Below, piece by piece: positions 1 through 12,034 of a stretch of DNA of 64,000 nt. Position 1 is the stretch's first letter. Every line of letters starts with the position of its first letter. The position numbers and the translations under genes were made by a program. The notes beneath the pieces were generated by a model. It was not told where the DNA came from and did no database searches. It saw nothing but the letters and a program-made list of their open reading frames with translations. This DNA comes from Lycorma delicatula (lineage: Eukaryota; Arthropoda; Insecta; Hemiptera; Fulgoridae). The stretch lies in NCBI RefSeq assembly GCF_047948215.1, contig NC_134455.1, positions 75,071,189 to 75,135,188 of the forward strand, read 5' to 3'.

Positions 1-1314
1 CTGATAACGTTTCTTGGAAAGTGATACTCAGGTAATGTTATTTTTTTCAGTTTTGAAAGTGTACAAAACTATTCAAATGAAATGCATGAATTTAAACTGT
101 TGATCAGCTCTTAATATTGCTAATTTACAAAATAAATATTTATCAATTTATTTTTTACATGACTGCCAAAAAAAGGAGTGTAATGTATTTAGAGTATATA
201 TATATTTAATTGTTTTATAGTAGCAGCTCCGCAGCTGAACCGATTTATATGTTTGACCCCGCATTTGAATACTTACATTATCGGGAGCATCATAGGCAAT
301 ATATATATATATTTAGATAAAAATATTTCTTTTAAATAAATTTAAAAAAATTGAAAACAAAAATTATGCTAAATACAAATACTACATATGAAACTGTCAC
401 CAGCACGCAGTTTAATTATTCTATATTAAAGAGCAATGTTTGTTAGCAATTACTTTTTTGGCAGTCGTGTTTTTTTAATATTTACGGGTGTCTGTTGTTT
501 ATGATAAATTTCTCAAAAGTTTTAATATAACACAATGAAATGTACTGCTGTTGAACTACCTTCTTATTTAAATTTAATAATTGTTTTTGTTTTTATATAG
601 TTTTCATTATTGAAATAAATCTTATTTTAGTTTACAGTATTTTCTGCCATGTCAGTCTGTATTTTTGTTTTTTTTTTTTCTTTAAATAAAAGTCTAATAT
701 TTTAAACAATTCTTCATGTTCTATAGACATTACTTAATTACGTTTTCTTAGAATTAAATTTCCTCTAAATTTTGCCGTAAAATTCTATTTTCTTTATCGC
801 CAATATAATAACGTTATTACACGTCGAATCTAAAAAATTGTTTTTTTTTTTTGTATTTTACATTACTTTTTTAAGAAAAGATTAGTGTCATAAAAATTGC
901 TTTATTCAATTTTATAAATCAATAACCATTTGAATTCAAAAAAAGTCCCGTAATTTAATTTCCAAAAATTTCTATATAACTTCGTTTAATCTTGAGGCAG
1001 AAACCAGAGCGAAATTTTCTGAAAACTGTAACTCGAAAACGGGAGAGTTGTGTTTTTTAAATTTTCATTTGTAGAACATGTTTTGAAAGTCTTTCCACTT
1101 ATTATGAAAAGTGTTTCATACTTAATATGTTGTATACTTAAAAGTAATATGTAGTAACATTTTATAACGTTTCCGAGTAAAAAATTTATGACCTTTAATT
1201 TTCATAATTTACTAATTAGATATGAATAATTATCGCTACAGTGCCCTCATGAACTGATCAATGTCATTTCACAAAGGATAAGCCTATTCAACTTGATCGG
1301 GAAAAAGGTGTGTC
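1..1314. other. AT-rich intergenic DNA, no gene seen
   Basis: Very AT-rich sequence with homopolymer runs and short TA runs (near 200 and 300). Stops are dense in all frames and I see no exon with convincing splice borders, and no RNA gene. Confidence 0.6.
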
Positions 1315-1332
1315 AATATTAGCCTTTCTTTT

Positions 1333-1484
1333 TTTAACCTCCGGGACCATCATTAGGTATTGCTTCAGAGGATGAGATGAATAACAAGTAGCATGTGAAA
1401 ATGCCATGCCTGACCGGAATTCGAACCTGGGACCTCCGGATGAAAGGGCGAGACCCTACCATTCGCGCCACGGAAGCGCGTTAA
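1333..1484 (-). mobile_element. tRNA-derived SINE, family S1 (copy S1a)
   Basis: On the minus strand the unit starts with a tRNA-like head (GCTTCCGTGGCGCGAATGG, then a B-box-like GGTTCGAATTCCGG), continues through GGCATGGCATTTTCAC and ends in a tail resembling CTTCAGAGGATGAGA read on the plus strand, followed by an A-rich end. An exact 18-bp direct repeat, aatattagcctttctttt, flanks it (1315-1332 and 1485-1502) and is the target-site duplication. Non-autonomous and transcribed by Pol III if active. The same family recurs at 5621-5748, 54859-54949 and 59495-59580. Confidence 0.8.
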
Positions 1485-1502
1485 AATATTAGCCTTTCTT
1501 TT

Positions 1503-1630
1503 CTTTTTCCTGTTTAGCCTCCGGTAATTACCGTTCAGATAATACTTCAGAGGATGATATGTATGACTGAAAATGAAGTGTGGTTAATTGAAACCAACCA
1601 CCAAAGAACACCGATATCCACGATTTAGTT
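1503..1630 (-). mobile_element. SINE family S2, 5'-truncated (copy S2a)
   Basis: Matches the body and tail of the S2 SINE seen full length at 43630-43920, 49258-49554 and 62664-62946: on the plus strand CCTGTTTAGCCTCCGG, CTTCAGAGGATGA, GTGTGGTTAATTGAAAC, and CCAAAGAACACCG in that order. The tRNA-like head is missing. SINE S1a is inserted in its A-rich tail, so S2a is the older insertion. Confidence 0.75.
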
Positions 1631-4600
1631 GCATTTGTCTAACTCGGCAAAAAAAAATTCATAATTTTTATGAATACAGAATCTGCTTCTAACAATAAAT
1701 TTTTATGGTATGAAATTTTCATAATTTTTATTTAACATACCTCATTATTGATCTTCTCACCACTTACATCAAATAAATATATGAGATAAAATATAAGAAT
1801 ACACATAGCTGCTTTAGTTAACTGGGTAATGATATCATCATTCTAGAAGTAGAAAAACATGAAATCAAAGCGATCTTTTATTAAATTATGTAAATAAATA
1901 GTTATTCTATGTATTTCCTAAATATCAAATGAAATACTTTTTCTAATTTAAAATTATTACATATTAACGAGTAACTTTCAAAATATTAGAAACGTTTTCT
2001 TCCATAAGGAATTTCGGTTTATTTGTAATACCTTCGATTGCATACTTAACGGATTTCCTAATCTTTTTGAGGATGGTTCTATTATCAGCACTGGAAGAAG
2101 ATGCTGTTAATTACCCCTAAAAAATCTACCGAAGAAAATGTTACAATTTTTTTAAAAATTAGTTGCTTAATAATTTATTACATTATCATGTTTCTTTTGT
2201 TGTTCAAAGAACTTTACAAACTTATTAGTACTATTAATAACAAACAGATTTATGAAATGGACTTAATCTATTTTAAAACTCAAGAATGAAAAATTATAAC
2301 AAAATAGAGTCGAATATGTTCAAGATGATAAACATGGATGAAATTGAAGAGAATTCGATTAAAATAACGAATGGATAATCCCGGTTGAATTCCATTTTGA
2401 TTATGTAAAATTTGTCTCTTCTGAATAATGAATAAAAAACAATGCTGATAGTGGAGTTACTATATTTTCCCGGTACTGAGAAAGTGAAACTGTATTTCGA
2501 AAACATTTCAAGGTTTTACTCTTGTAGCTGTTTTCATTTAATCTGTTATTTAAAGAAAATAAATGAAAAGCCAAATTTTTTAATTTTACTTTATTTCAGT
2601 TAAAAAAAATACAAATAAAATATTTTTACTTGATTTTTTGAAAATTATGTAAATTATTATTAATTATATATAATTATGTTTTACCTCAATTTAATGTGAA
2701 TAAAAACTGCAGTTAGTTTTCTAATAAAAAAATATTTATCAATTAAAATTTAATAAAACAATTGAAATTACTAAAATGAAGTAAAAACTTACCGTTCTCT
2801 TATGAAGTATTACATTTAAACCTTAGATTAACTATCATTACTTTTTCTAAAGTTAGATTTGTAAAGAAATATGTAAAGGAAAAACGTTTTCAGTTATATT
2901 AACCAACCGGTTTTTTTTAATCTTTGTAAATTGGAGGTCTTGTTTCAGCTAAATACTACCCTCACAGGGTTATTTATGTGGGTTACACAATGTTAGCTAT
3001 TATTAATAAAAATAATAACTGAACTATGTAAGTACAAAAACATACACCGTGTGTTAAAAAAAAAGAAAACAAATTGTAAAAGAGTTGTCAAATTTGATTC
3101 TTTACACAATATTGTTTGAAAGGAAAACTAGGTGAAAAATTAACGTATTTAAATAAAGAATTATGTAAAACAAATTATTCTACTCTCCGGGTAAAATTGT
3201 TAAATACTAGACTCGTGGTGATCTAATCTCCCAATTCCCGTGGACAATTATAACCAAAATTAAATGGGGTTCGAATTACGGTCATGCTTGGCATTTTTCA
3301 TAGCTGCAAAATTTCATTTCAATATCATACTCCATGCACAAGCTTCAAGCTTATGTGGCGATATCAACAAGCACAAAAAAGTAACGAACTAATGTAATGA
3401 AATTACTGAATTAGTATAGTAGTATGTGTCTTTGAATCCAAAAATCGAAAAAAAAGGGTTTTCCTCCCCTCCCAGTCTTTATGAAGATTAGAATAAGGTC
3501 AAGCTTCGTCAGAAAGTATCTTAGCTACCTAAAGGGAATTAAATTATTTGAAAAAATTACCTAACCTTTGAGTAAAATTTTGAGGTAGGGGGCCTGAGGT
3601 CCCTATCTCCCTAATCTCGTTGATCGAGATTCAGTAGTATCAATACCCCATATAAGGAAATTATCGTGTCGAATTTCATCAAGTTGATTTTTCCACCCTG
3701 ATGATATCATACAAAAACTGGTCAATCTAAATACATATTGGATGTTGGGTAAAAACAAAAAAACACCAGCTCGTATTTGCCAAAAGAAATTGGACTTTAA
3801 TTGGAAATAAAATAAATGAACTTATGTTAAAATCATAACCTTAAAACATAAAAAGAAATTATGAAATTAACATGACTTAATGATACTTAAAATATCAGCT
3901 GAATCAACATATGAACAATGATGTTAAATGAAAAAAATACATGAATATACATTTTTTAAATACACAATGTAACAAAGCCTGAAAACAAGAGAACATAAAA
4001 CACCTTGTTTTCAACTATATACTTAGAAAAACAAAACATCAATAAACATAGTCTGACTGGAAAACTATTACATTACTGACATCTGCTGTAATATTGAAAA
4101 ATTAGCAATGAACAGATGTCAATTAACTTAGAAAAATAAATTACAATAATTTCAGTATAAAAAAGAGTTAATTACAATATAATCACATTAAAGTAAGTAA
4201 TAATATAAATAGAGTTCATTTTGCTAAATAAGCATTCTTGAAAATATAAAATTACAAAGTCCTAAAACATAACTGCACATCAGGAGTAACTTGCTTTAGG
4301 TTAATTTACGAGAAGTATTATGAATACAGTTCATGAGTAGAAAAGGATTATTCTCGGCGATTAACAAGTTACAAGATTAAATTATAGAGTTAATTATCAT
4401 GACAACAAATTGCAATAATAAAGCACGTAAAATAGGTTGCAGCTGAACAATGACACAACCTTATATAAGTCACCTGTCGTGACTGTACTTAAGTGAGTAA
4501 ATGGTTTTTTAAACTAAACTTGAAATTGAAACCTGAAAGGCATAAGGTATGATGAACTGAATGTTCCACAAATTTTAATCATAAAATAACTGTTTAACGT

Positions 4601-4739
4601 AATAAATAATGAAAATTGAACTTGCCTGTAGCACACAAATATTAGCAAGAGACGAACTCGTGAATGAAGGTAAATGTAGCAGGGACGTAATGTAGAATTT
4701 GAAGAATAACTTAACGAGGCAAAACAAAACATGGAGATC
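1631..4739. other. AT-rich intergenic DNA, no gene seen
   Basis: No supportable gene. Short open frames at 2101-2289 (+) and 2294-2506 (-) are what AT-rich DNA gives by chance and resemble nothing I know. A less AT-biased patch at about 3180-3750 (runs such as GGGGGCCTGAGGTCCC) looks like a dispersed repeat fragment, but no second copy lies in the window to prove it. Confidence 0.5.
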
Positions 4740-5110
4740 GGTGAAATTACGAGACACTGCCGAGTAGAGCTAGAGAATATTTCGACAGAGAAATATCGCA
4801 ACGTTTATGCGGGTATGAATGCAATGAAAATATTATCACAAAGTTTGAGAGAGAATGGCCATAGGCGACTGTACAGGAAGGATGTTGGATCTACTCTGCC
4901 GAAAAAATGGCGTGAGTGAAAGGAGGGGGAAACCACACCTAGGCAGACCTAAGAAAGTGTGTGCTGGCAACAAGAGTAGTGTCTTAGTGTTAGTATGAGA
5001 ACGATTAGAGAAAACGTGTGGAATTCGAGAACGAAGACATAACAAAAATAATTTACAAGCAAGCAGACCACTAAAGAATTACGTAAGGCTGATAAAATAG
5101 ATTCTGAATA
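4740..5110 (+). pseudogene. Decayed LINE reverse-transcriptase C-terminus (fossil)
   Basis: Across two frames the translation gives a GHRRLYRKDVGSTLPKKW-like stretch (about 4855-4915) and then RRGKPHLGRPKKVCA (about 4921-4975). This order, a GH..R motif, LPKK, then a basic RRG.P..GRPKK, is typical of the C-terminal tail of several LINE reverse transcriptases. Frame changes and stops show it is long dead. The RT catalytic core is not recognisable here, so the clade cannot be stated. The patch has a higher GC content than its surroundings. The identification rests on a short motif only. Confidence 0.4.
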
Positions 5111-5620
5111 CGCAAGTTGAAGAAATGACATCAGGGCAGACAAAGAGAAATAGACTTCTAGGAACTATGACAATATTGAAATTGGTTGAGAATAAAAAAC
5201 ACTTAAGACTAATATATATATATATATATTAAGACCAAACAGCAATAAATAATGCGAGATATGAAATACGTTGACACCAATATGATGATGCAATCAGCAA
5301 GTCAAACTGGAGACTGAGAGAAATTGATATCGAAAACAAACCCAAACAACCTATTTAAAAATACACGTAGATAAGCCTTACAAAAATGCAAAATAAATTA
5401 CCAAGCCTGTAAACTACAAGACTCGACCATAACCTTGAATTCATTGGAATAAAACGACTTTACGCAAACGGCGTAAACATTGGATACATATTTATATCCT
5501 TCCAGAATTTTTCAATGCAAATTTTTTTTTTTTTTTTAGAGAATGGTAAATGAAACATTAAGATCTGTAAAAAAACACAACATGCAAAATTTAACCAGAT
5601 TAGTTCATTTCCCACGTGTG
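5111..5620. other. AT-rich DNA with TA microsatellite
   Basis: Includes a (TA)n run near 5213-5230 and a poly-T run at 5522-5538. No gene seen. Confidence 0.5.
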
Positions 5621-5748
5621 CTTCAGAGGATGAGATGAAATGAAAATTTTGTTTTATAGGATGTGAAAATGCCATGCCTGATCGGGATTCGAAGTCAGGA
5701 CCTCCGGATGAAAGGTCGAAACGCTACCACTCGCACCACGGAGACTGG
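5621..5748 (-). mobile_element. SINE family S1 (copy S1c)
   Basis: Same order of blocks as S1a: CTTCAGAGGATGAGATGA, an internal spacer, GTGAAAATGCCATGCCTGA, a B-box complement (GATTCGAAGTCAGGACC), CCTCCGGATGAAAGG and CACCACGGAG at the head. Several mismatches to S1a mark it as an older copy. No clear target-site duplication found. Confidence 0.7.
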
Positions 5749-7388
5749 TGCGATATAGTATATGTATAGCTGTACAAAATAATTAAACAATCGGGACAGT
5801 AAAAAAAAGAGATCTTGTAAAATAGAAAAAATGAAAACAAATATAGAAATTGAGAAAATAGCTTGTACCGGATGATCTACTATTTTATTGCAGGAAAACG
5901 AATTCTTGAGATCATGTTCAGCCATTCATAACTGTGAGACGTCCAAACGACCGTAATCGTGTTTACAGATGTTAAATGGCATCTATTTTTTAAATTATTC
6001 AATACACAGAGTGTCCCACGAAGAAAAGGAGAAATTTCAGGACATGTTCTTCTGGTGAAAAAAATGAAAAAAGTTCATATATATATATATATATATATAA
6101 GTTTGGAAACCTTTGTTTTCAAGTTCTGCTAGCAAAAGATTTCGCTCACATTCCAGTACTTCTGATAACCCGAAGCCCTACTGTAATTTTTGGGACCTAA
6201 ATTAAGGAGTAAAATTGGTGTTTTCTTATGTAATTTTAAAAAATGATGTTTTTTTTTAGAATAGGATAAAATAGGTCCAAGAACTGTAACCTCAGTATGT
6301 TTTAAGGATCCGACCTAAAACACAAAATTCGGTGTCGGAAAAACAAGTTTTTTTAGGTTTGAAGTAGAATAGCTTTGTTAAATGACTAATAAATGCGGAA
6401 GATTTAGTAACAAAAAAAGTTAAGAATTTAATTCTGAGAAAATTATTGTAAATGCAGTAAATAAAAAGTAAATAAATTACGTTTAAAAATCTGTTTTTAT
6501 TGAAGCAGTAGGCAGAAAATCGTATTATTCATTCAATACCTAATAAACATTTAACAAATAAAAACGCTATTTACTTCAAATAATTTTAAAATAAACACAA
6601 AATTTGTAAAACAATATTCTATCTGTGTATATTCAATAATTTACACAGAGGTAAAACGAAATAATGACGTAAAAAACTAAATTGAAGTGTATGTTATTTT
6701 AGAAATTAAATTTTACCATTCCAAGTATGTTGAAGTAAAAAGGTGACATGAGGAGTTAATAATTTGCATTTTTTCAACGAAATACAAATTGCATTGTTTT
6801 AAATTAACAGCTGATAAGTAAGAAGTATCAGCTGTTATTAACACTGTAAGTTAATTTTATTTAGAAAATAATATCAGTTGATATAGCCGTTTAATTTGTT
6901 GTGTTGTGCATTATTAGTTATTGTTGTATTATTATCAATATTATAGCACTTTTTTAAGTTCGTTATCGTATGCATTAAGAATGTAAAATGCAATAAAATT
7001 GTTCATGCAGAGCGTTTTACCTCGTTTTACTGTTAACATGATTTTTCTGTCACTGCAACTTTTAATATCTTTTAACTTGATAACGAAGTCATTAACGGGG
7101 TTTACCATTGTTTTTTTATCCAATTTGGGGATCCAAGATTGCGGACAAAACTTAAACACACATCATAATGCAAATCTTTTTTAACTATGTAGAACCCTAT
7201 TTCTTTCTGCCTCCAAATACCTCTCAGATATGCAGTATAAAGCTGTTTCCATATTTAAACATCACTCGGCATATACTATGCCAGGATCATTCGGAAAGTT
7301 CTCTACCTTAGATATAGATAAAGTATGACCAAATGATTTATGACAATATCATGATTTATGATTTATATTATATTATATATTATTATAC
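5749..7388. other. Intergenic DNA with a probable dispersed repeat
   Basis: A block at about 6010-6400 starts near AGAGTGTCCCACGAAG and has a base composition unlike its AT-rich flanks, and contains a (TA)n run at 6079-6101. It looks like a degraded dispersed repeat, but no second copy lies in the window to confirm it. An 11-bp-arm inverted repeat (TCAGCTGATAAG / TATCAGCTG) lies near 6810-6835. No gene seen; the short open frames at 6941-7184 on both strands are shadows of each other. Confidence 0.4.
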
Positions 7389-10300
7389 CAAACATCCATG
7401 AACACCAACGCTTGGTACATGATGTAGACCCGATCTGTATATGTCTGCAAGAAACGCATTTCAGCCGAAATGAAAATTTTAAATTAAAAGGATATGATAC
7501 ATTTCGGCGAGATCAACCGCCAAATATAAGAGTTAGAGATAGAGTAGCCATACTAACATCGACCAGAGCTACCGCCGAAGCTGTTGATCTAAATACAAAC
7601 CTGCAAGCGGTCGCCATTAGAATGAAGCGTCCGCTTCAGGTCACTGTTTGCAGCATATACTTGCCGAATTTTGATTGGAAGGAGGATGACATAGCACGAC
7701 TAATTTCTGAGCTTCCCCCACCTATTTTACTGGTGGGTGATTTTAATGCTCTTAATTCTCTTTGGGGATCGGCCGAGTAGATCCCCGTGGAAGAGAATTG
7801 GAAAGGTTCCTGATGAATTCTGAACTTATGCTTTTAAACGATGGGTCAGGAACCTTTCGCAATGCCACAGATGGATCGACGTCCTGTATAGATTTTGCAC
7901 TGATATGTGGATCGATAGTACCGAGGTACAGCTTCTATGTTTTAGATGATTTGCATGGAAGCGATCATTTCCCGATGCAAATTGTAACTGATGTTACAAG
8001 AAAAATATATCCCATCTCTAAAATATGGTTGTTTGAAAGGCAGATTGGACGAGCTTCACAGCTAGAACGATACTCCCTGAAACAACTGGAGTTATCGGGG
8101 ACGATGTCAACGCTATAACAAATGCAATACTTGAGTCGGCATTGAGATTCATTCCCAAAATATCTGGGAAACTTACGAAACGACCCGTTCCATGGTGGAA
8201 CGATGAAATAAGTGAAACTATTAAAAGAAAGAAAAGGGCGTATAACACCTTTAAGAAGTCCTACCACAGAGAATCTTATTGCCTTTAAAAAATACAGGTC
8301 GTATACAAAACGTCTCATGATAGACTCGAAGAAACGGCAGCAATACGTGTCATCCATCGACAGAACCACTACTGCATCAGATGTTTGGAGGAAAGTGAAG
8401 GCGATTAGTGGGCGTAAAAATTTGCACCCATAGCTAGCCTTCAAGATGAAGGTGAAATTAAGGATTCCCCAAACGAAATCGCAGAGTTATTATCCAATCA
8501 CTTCGAGAAAGCCAGCAAAACGGCTAACTACGAAGAAGATTTTCGAGCGAAAAAAGAAGAAGGTCTACTAAATTTCCGTACTGAGTATAATTACTCATAT
8601 AATGTACCATTTAAAATGGAAGAATTCGTGAAAGCGTTGGAGAAAGCAGGCAACACAGCTGCTGGTACGGATGAAATCCATTATAATATGATCAGGCAGC
8701 TGAATACCATTGCAAAACGCAGACTATTAGAACTGTATAATCAAATATGGCGAGATGGAATGTACCCGCAGCAGTGGAAAATGGCTCATGTTGTTCCAGT
8801 ACCAAAGAAAAATAAAAATTTAACAGATCCCAATAACTATCGTCCTATTTCCTTGACGTGCGCTATGGGAAAAATACTCGAATGATTAATAATCGACTCG
8901 TTTGGATTTTAGAAAAAGAAAACCTGATATCACCATATCAAGCAGGTTTTCTAAGACAATACGCCTCTACCACCGATCAAATGATCAACTTAGAGAATAT
9001 TATATATAACAGCTTTATTACAAGAAAACATTGTGTCGGTGTCTTCTTTGACCTTCAGAAGGCTTTCGATATGACCTGGCGTCATGGTATAATGCTCCAG
9101 ATACATGAATTCGTGGCAATCAGCCAGTTTTGCTCAGCAACTATATGAATGACCGTACCTTCCAATTACGTGTCAATAATGAATATTCATCTGAAAGAAT
9201 GTTGGAAAATGGCATACGAAAAGGTTCGCCGTTGAGCGGTACCTTGTTTACCATCGCCATTAATAAATTGATATTAGCCATTCCAGTAGAAATCAGCAAA
9301 AGCGTCGATGTTGATGACTTGGCAATTGTGTATGCCAGCAACAAGACTGCTATGGTGAAATACAAATCGCAACGGGCGATCGACGCCTTAAACGAAGTTG
9401 CGAGGAATAATGGATTTTAATTTTCACCAGAAAAAACGTGCTGTGTATACTTCTGCAGGAAGAGAATTCCTCACCAAAGTCCTACGTTGAGATTTGGCAA
9501 TGATCCAATACAATATAAAGACAATGTTAGATTTTTAGGAGTAGTATTGTATAAATCCCTTACGTGGGGATTACACATACAGGACTTAAGTGTTAGATGC
9601 AAAAAAGCCCTAAAAATTATAAAATGTTTATCGAACATTAATTGGGGCTCAGATAAAGATATATTATTGCGATTGTATAAGGCATTGGCTCAATCGAAAC
9701 CCGACTACTCGAAACTCGATGTATTGTATATTCATCCGCTAGGAAGTCGCATTTAAAAAAGTTAGACGTAATTCATAATAGCGGAATAAGATATGCGACA
9801 GGCGCTTTCCGCACAAGTCCGGCGACTAGTCTAATGTCTGAAGCCGGAATACTACCACTACATTATAGAAGAGAGATCCTTTTGCTAAGATACGCAGCAA
9901 ATATATGAAATTTTCCTGCCCATATAAATAAGAAACTTTTCAACAAACATCCTATGAACGTCGTGCTACCTATTCCAGACCAACCGGAATTAGGTACCAC
10001 AAATTAAAAAGGACATACGAAATTGGTATTCCAGAGACACTAGCAATTTCTACTAGAGAAATACCGCCATGGCTTTTGCCAGCGGTAAATACAAGGTTGG
10101 ATTTCTCTCAGGGAGAAATAAAAAAGAAGCCAGCAGTTATCATCCAACAGGAATTTTTGGCAACCGTCAGTAGTTACGAAGAACATATTAGAATTTATAC
10201 TGACGGTTCTAAAACCGAACATGGTGTTGGATGCTCCATATATATAAATGGAGAAGACCATTGCTGGAAACTGCCAGATATGGCCAGTGTCTACACGGCA

Positions 10301-10987
10301 GAACTTACTGCCATTCAGCAAGCTCTTCGCTACATAGAATATTATTGCGAAGAGAGAGTGCTATTATGTTCCAATTCTCTAAGTGCACTTGTTGCAATTC
10401 GGAACAAGAACATTAAGGATGTCCAAATTGCAAACATCCTGTCCACTATGTATGTTCTAAACCAACGAGGACAGCGATGAGTATTTGTATGGAATCCAGG
10501 GCATGCTGGTATTACAGGTAATGAAAGCGCAGACGAAGCTGTCAGAAAGGCAACAATCTGCGATGATTTGGATGCATTTTCTGTAAGAGTGGCAGATGTT
10601 AAAAACCGTCTAACGAACATAGTAAGAAACAAATGGAATACTGATTGGAGGAGTTTAAATACAAAATTAAACTCAGTGATAACTTCTCCATATAAATGGA
10701 AAAGCGACTTTAAGTTGATTCGCCGTGAACAAGTAGCTGTGACCAGACTTAGAATCGGACACACGCGATTTACAAATTCATATTTGTTAACCGGCGAAGA
10801 GAGACCAATGTGCGGTGTTTGTGATAAAACACTTACAATTAAGCATCTAATAGAAGAGTATACAATATATGCGGGCCTCAGAAAGAGGTTCCGTCTAAGA
10901 AGTGACATTACTGCTGATTTGGATAATGGAAATGAAGAAAAGATAGTTGCATTTTTACATGCCAGTGGACTTCTTAGAAGTCTGTAA
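7389..10987 (+). pseudogene. LINE-A ORF2 (endonuclease / RT / RNase H), broken copy A1
   Basis: Would encode the apurinic-like endonuclease (ICICLQETHF, LLVGDFNALNSLWG, GSDHFP), the RT (AAGTDEIHYNMIRQL, YRPISLTC, GVFFDLQKAFD, GSPLSGTLFT), RNase H (IYTDGSKTEHGVGCS, YTAELTAI) and a C-terminal CGVCDKTLTIKHLIEE zinc-like tail. At least six frame changes break it, near 7770, 8200, 8440, 8880, 9140 and 9420, and again near 9750-10070. The RT catalytic box reads DVDD where A2 and A3 have YVDD, and an RNase H aspartate is lost (CSNS instead of CSDS). It cannot make active enzyme. Confidence 0.85.
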
Positions 10988-11315
10988 AAGTTGAAAAATT
11001 TTAAAAGTGGAATTCATTATGTATATGGGAGTCTCGAAGCGTGGCACGTGTAGTGACGGGAGGTAGCCCTCTTGCCTAGGCCATCCAGGCTCGTCTGCAT
11101 TCAAGAGCAGTGAGTCGGGGTGTGTCCAATGATAACATGGGGGACCCTCAAGGGTAAACTGAGACCGCGAGGCTATGGGTGGCCGTGGTGCATGCCTGTA
11201 GCCTATTTATAAGGAGGAGTCAACTGCCACGGCGCCCCGGCGTGACTGATATACTACTCAACGGCGGTTCTGGTCGCCCCGAGGGTGCTTAAACAAACTA
11301 TAAACGAGACAGGTA
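10988..11315 (+). other. GC-rich 3'-UTR segment found only in LINE-A copy A1
   Basis: Between the ORF2 stop and the shared GAAATGGTATTGATAAGTTG block, A1 has about 330 bp of GC-rich sequence (for example GACGGGAGGTAGCCCTCTTG and CCACGGCGCCCCGGCGTGAC). At the same position A2 and A3 have only about 90 bp of AT-rich sequence. It is either the ancestral long 3' UTR lost in A2/A3, or an insertion or recombination in A1. No coding frame is evident. Confidence 0.6.
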
Positions 11316-12034
11316 GAAGGAAATGGTATTGATAAGTTGTATTTTTAATTTCATGGTCTTTTGAGAACCTTATCTCAAATTTTAATATCGGGGCCCTTTA
11401 CACCCCGTAAGTGTTGTGTTTGTCTTTGTTGTTTGTGTCCTAATGTTTTTGTGTAGTTTGTGTTTTCAAATAAAATGTAAGGGCCCTTTACATACACCCT
11501 TACATATGAGACCTGATGGTGATACTAACTTCTTTCTAAGAACGTGACGAGGGCTAATGACCTTAGTAGTCGATGCCCGTAAAAATTTAATAAAAAAAAA
11601 ATATATATATTATATTATAATATGGTTAGAGGCCGCTCGGGCCCTCTAGGGCCTATCATTAGATTATTATTATTATTATTTTTATTTATTTTTTTTTAAC
11701 TGAATTTTTACGGCCAATGACTGCTAAGGTCATTAGCCCTCGTCACATTCTTTAAAATAAATTATTATCTCCATCAGGATCGTCGTATGTAAGGGTGTAA
11801 AGGGCCCTTACATTTTATATAAAAACACAAACTTCACAATAAACATTAAGACATAAAAGACAAGGACAATCACAAACACTTACGGGGTGTAAAGGGCCCC
11901 AATATTAAAATTTGAGATAAGGTTCTCAAAGGACCATGAAATTAAAATTTCAACTTATCAATACCATTTCTTTCTTTATGTATATATAAAACTACCACTT
12001 AGAGATTCTTTTATCAGAGCATTAAACTTTCATT

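Larger units (their letters stand above)
7389..11601 (+). mobile_element. Non-LTR retrotransposon LINE-A, copy A1, 5'-truncated
   Basis: Begins inside the endonuclease domain at the sequence shared with A2 and A3 (AACATCCATGA...CAACGCTTGGTACATGA) and runs through endonuclease, RT, RNase H, the C-terminal zinc-binding tail, 3' UTR and an A-rich end (about 11590-11601). ORF1 and the 5' UTR are missing. It ends in the LINE-A terminal block (ATTTTAATATYGGGGCCCTTTACACCCC ... GTCGATGCCCGTAAAAATT) and lies tail to tail with A2. The RNase H domain after the RT places the family in the I-like group rather than Jockey or CR1. It lacks the palindromic insertion shared by A2 and A3, so it belongs to a different subfamily. 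Confidence 0.85.

Noticed and set aside
7965..8444. Minus-strand frames opposite the A1 endonuclease
   Set aside because: The same antisense frames recur opposite A2 and A3 at matching positions, so they are shadows of LINE-A ORF2.
11602..11660. rDNA or ribosomal spacer between A1 and A2 (GGCCGCTCGGGCCC)
   Set aside because: The GC-rich piece is too short, and I could not match it to any rRNA.
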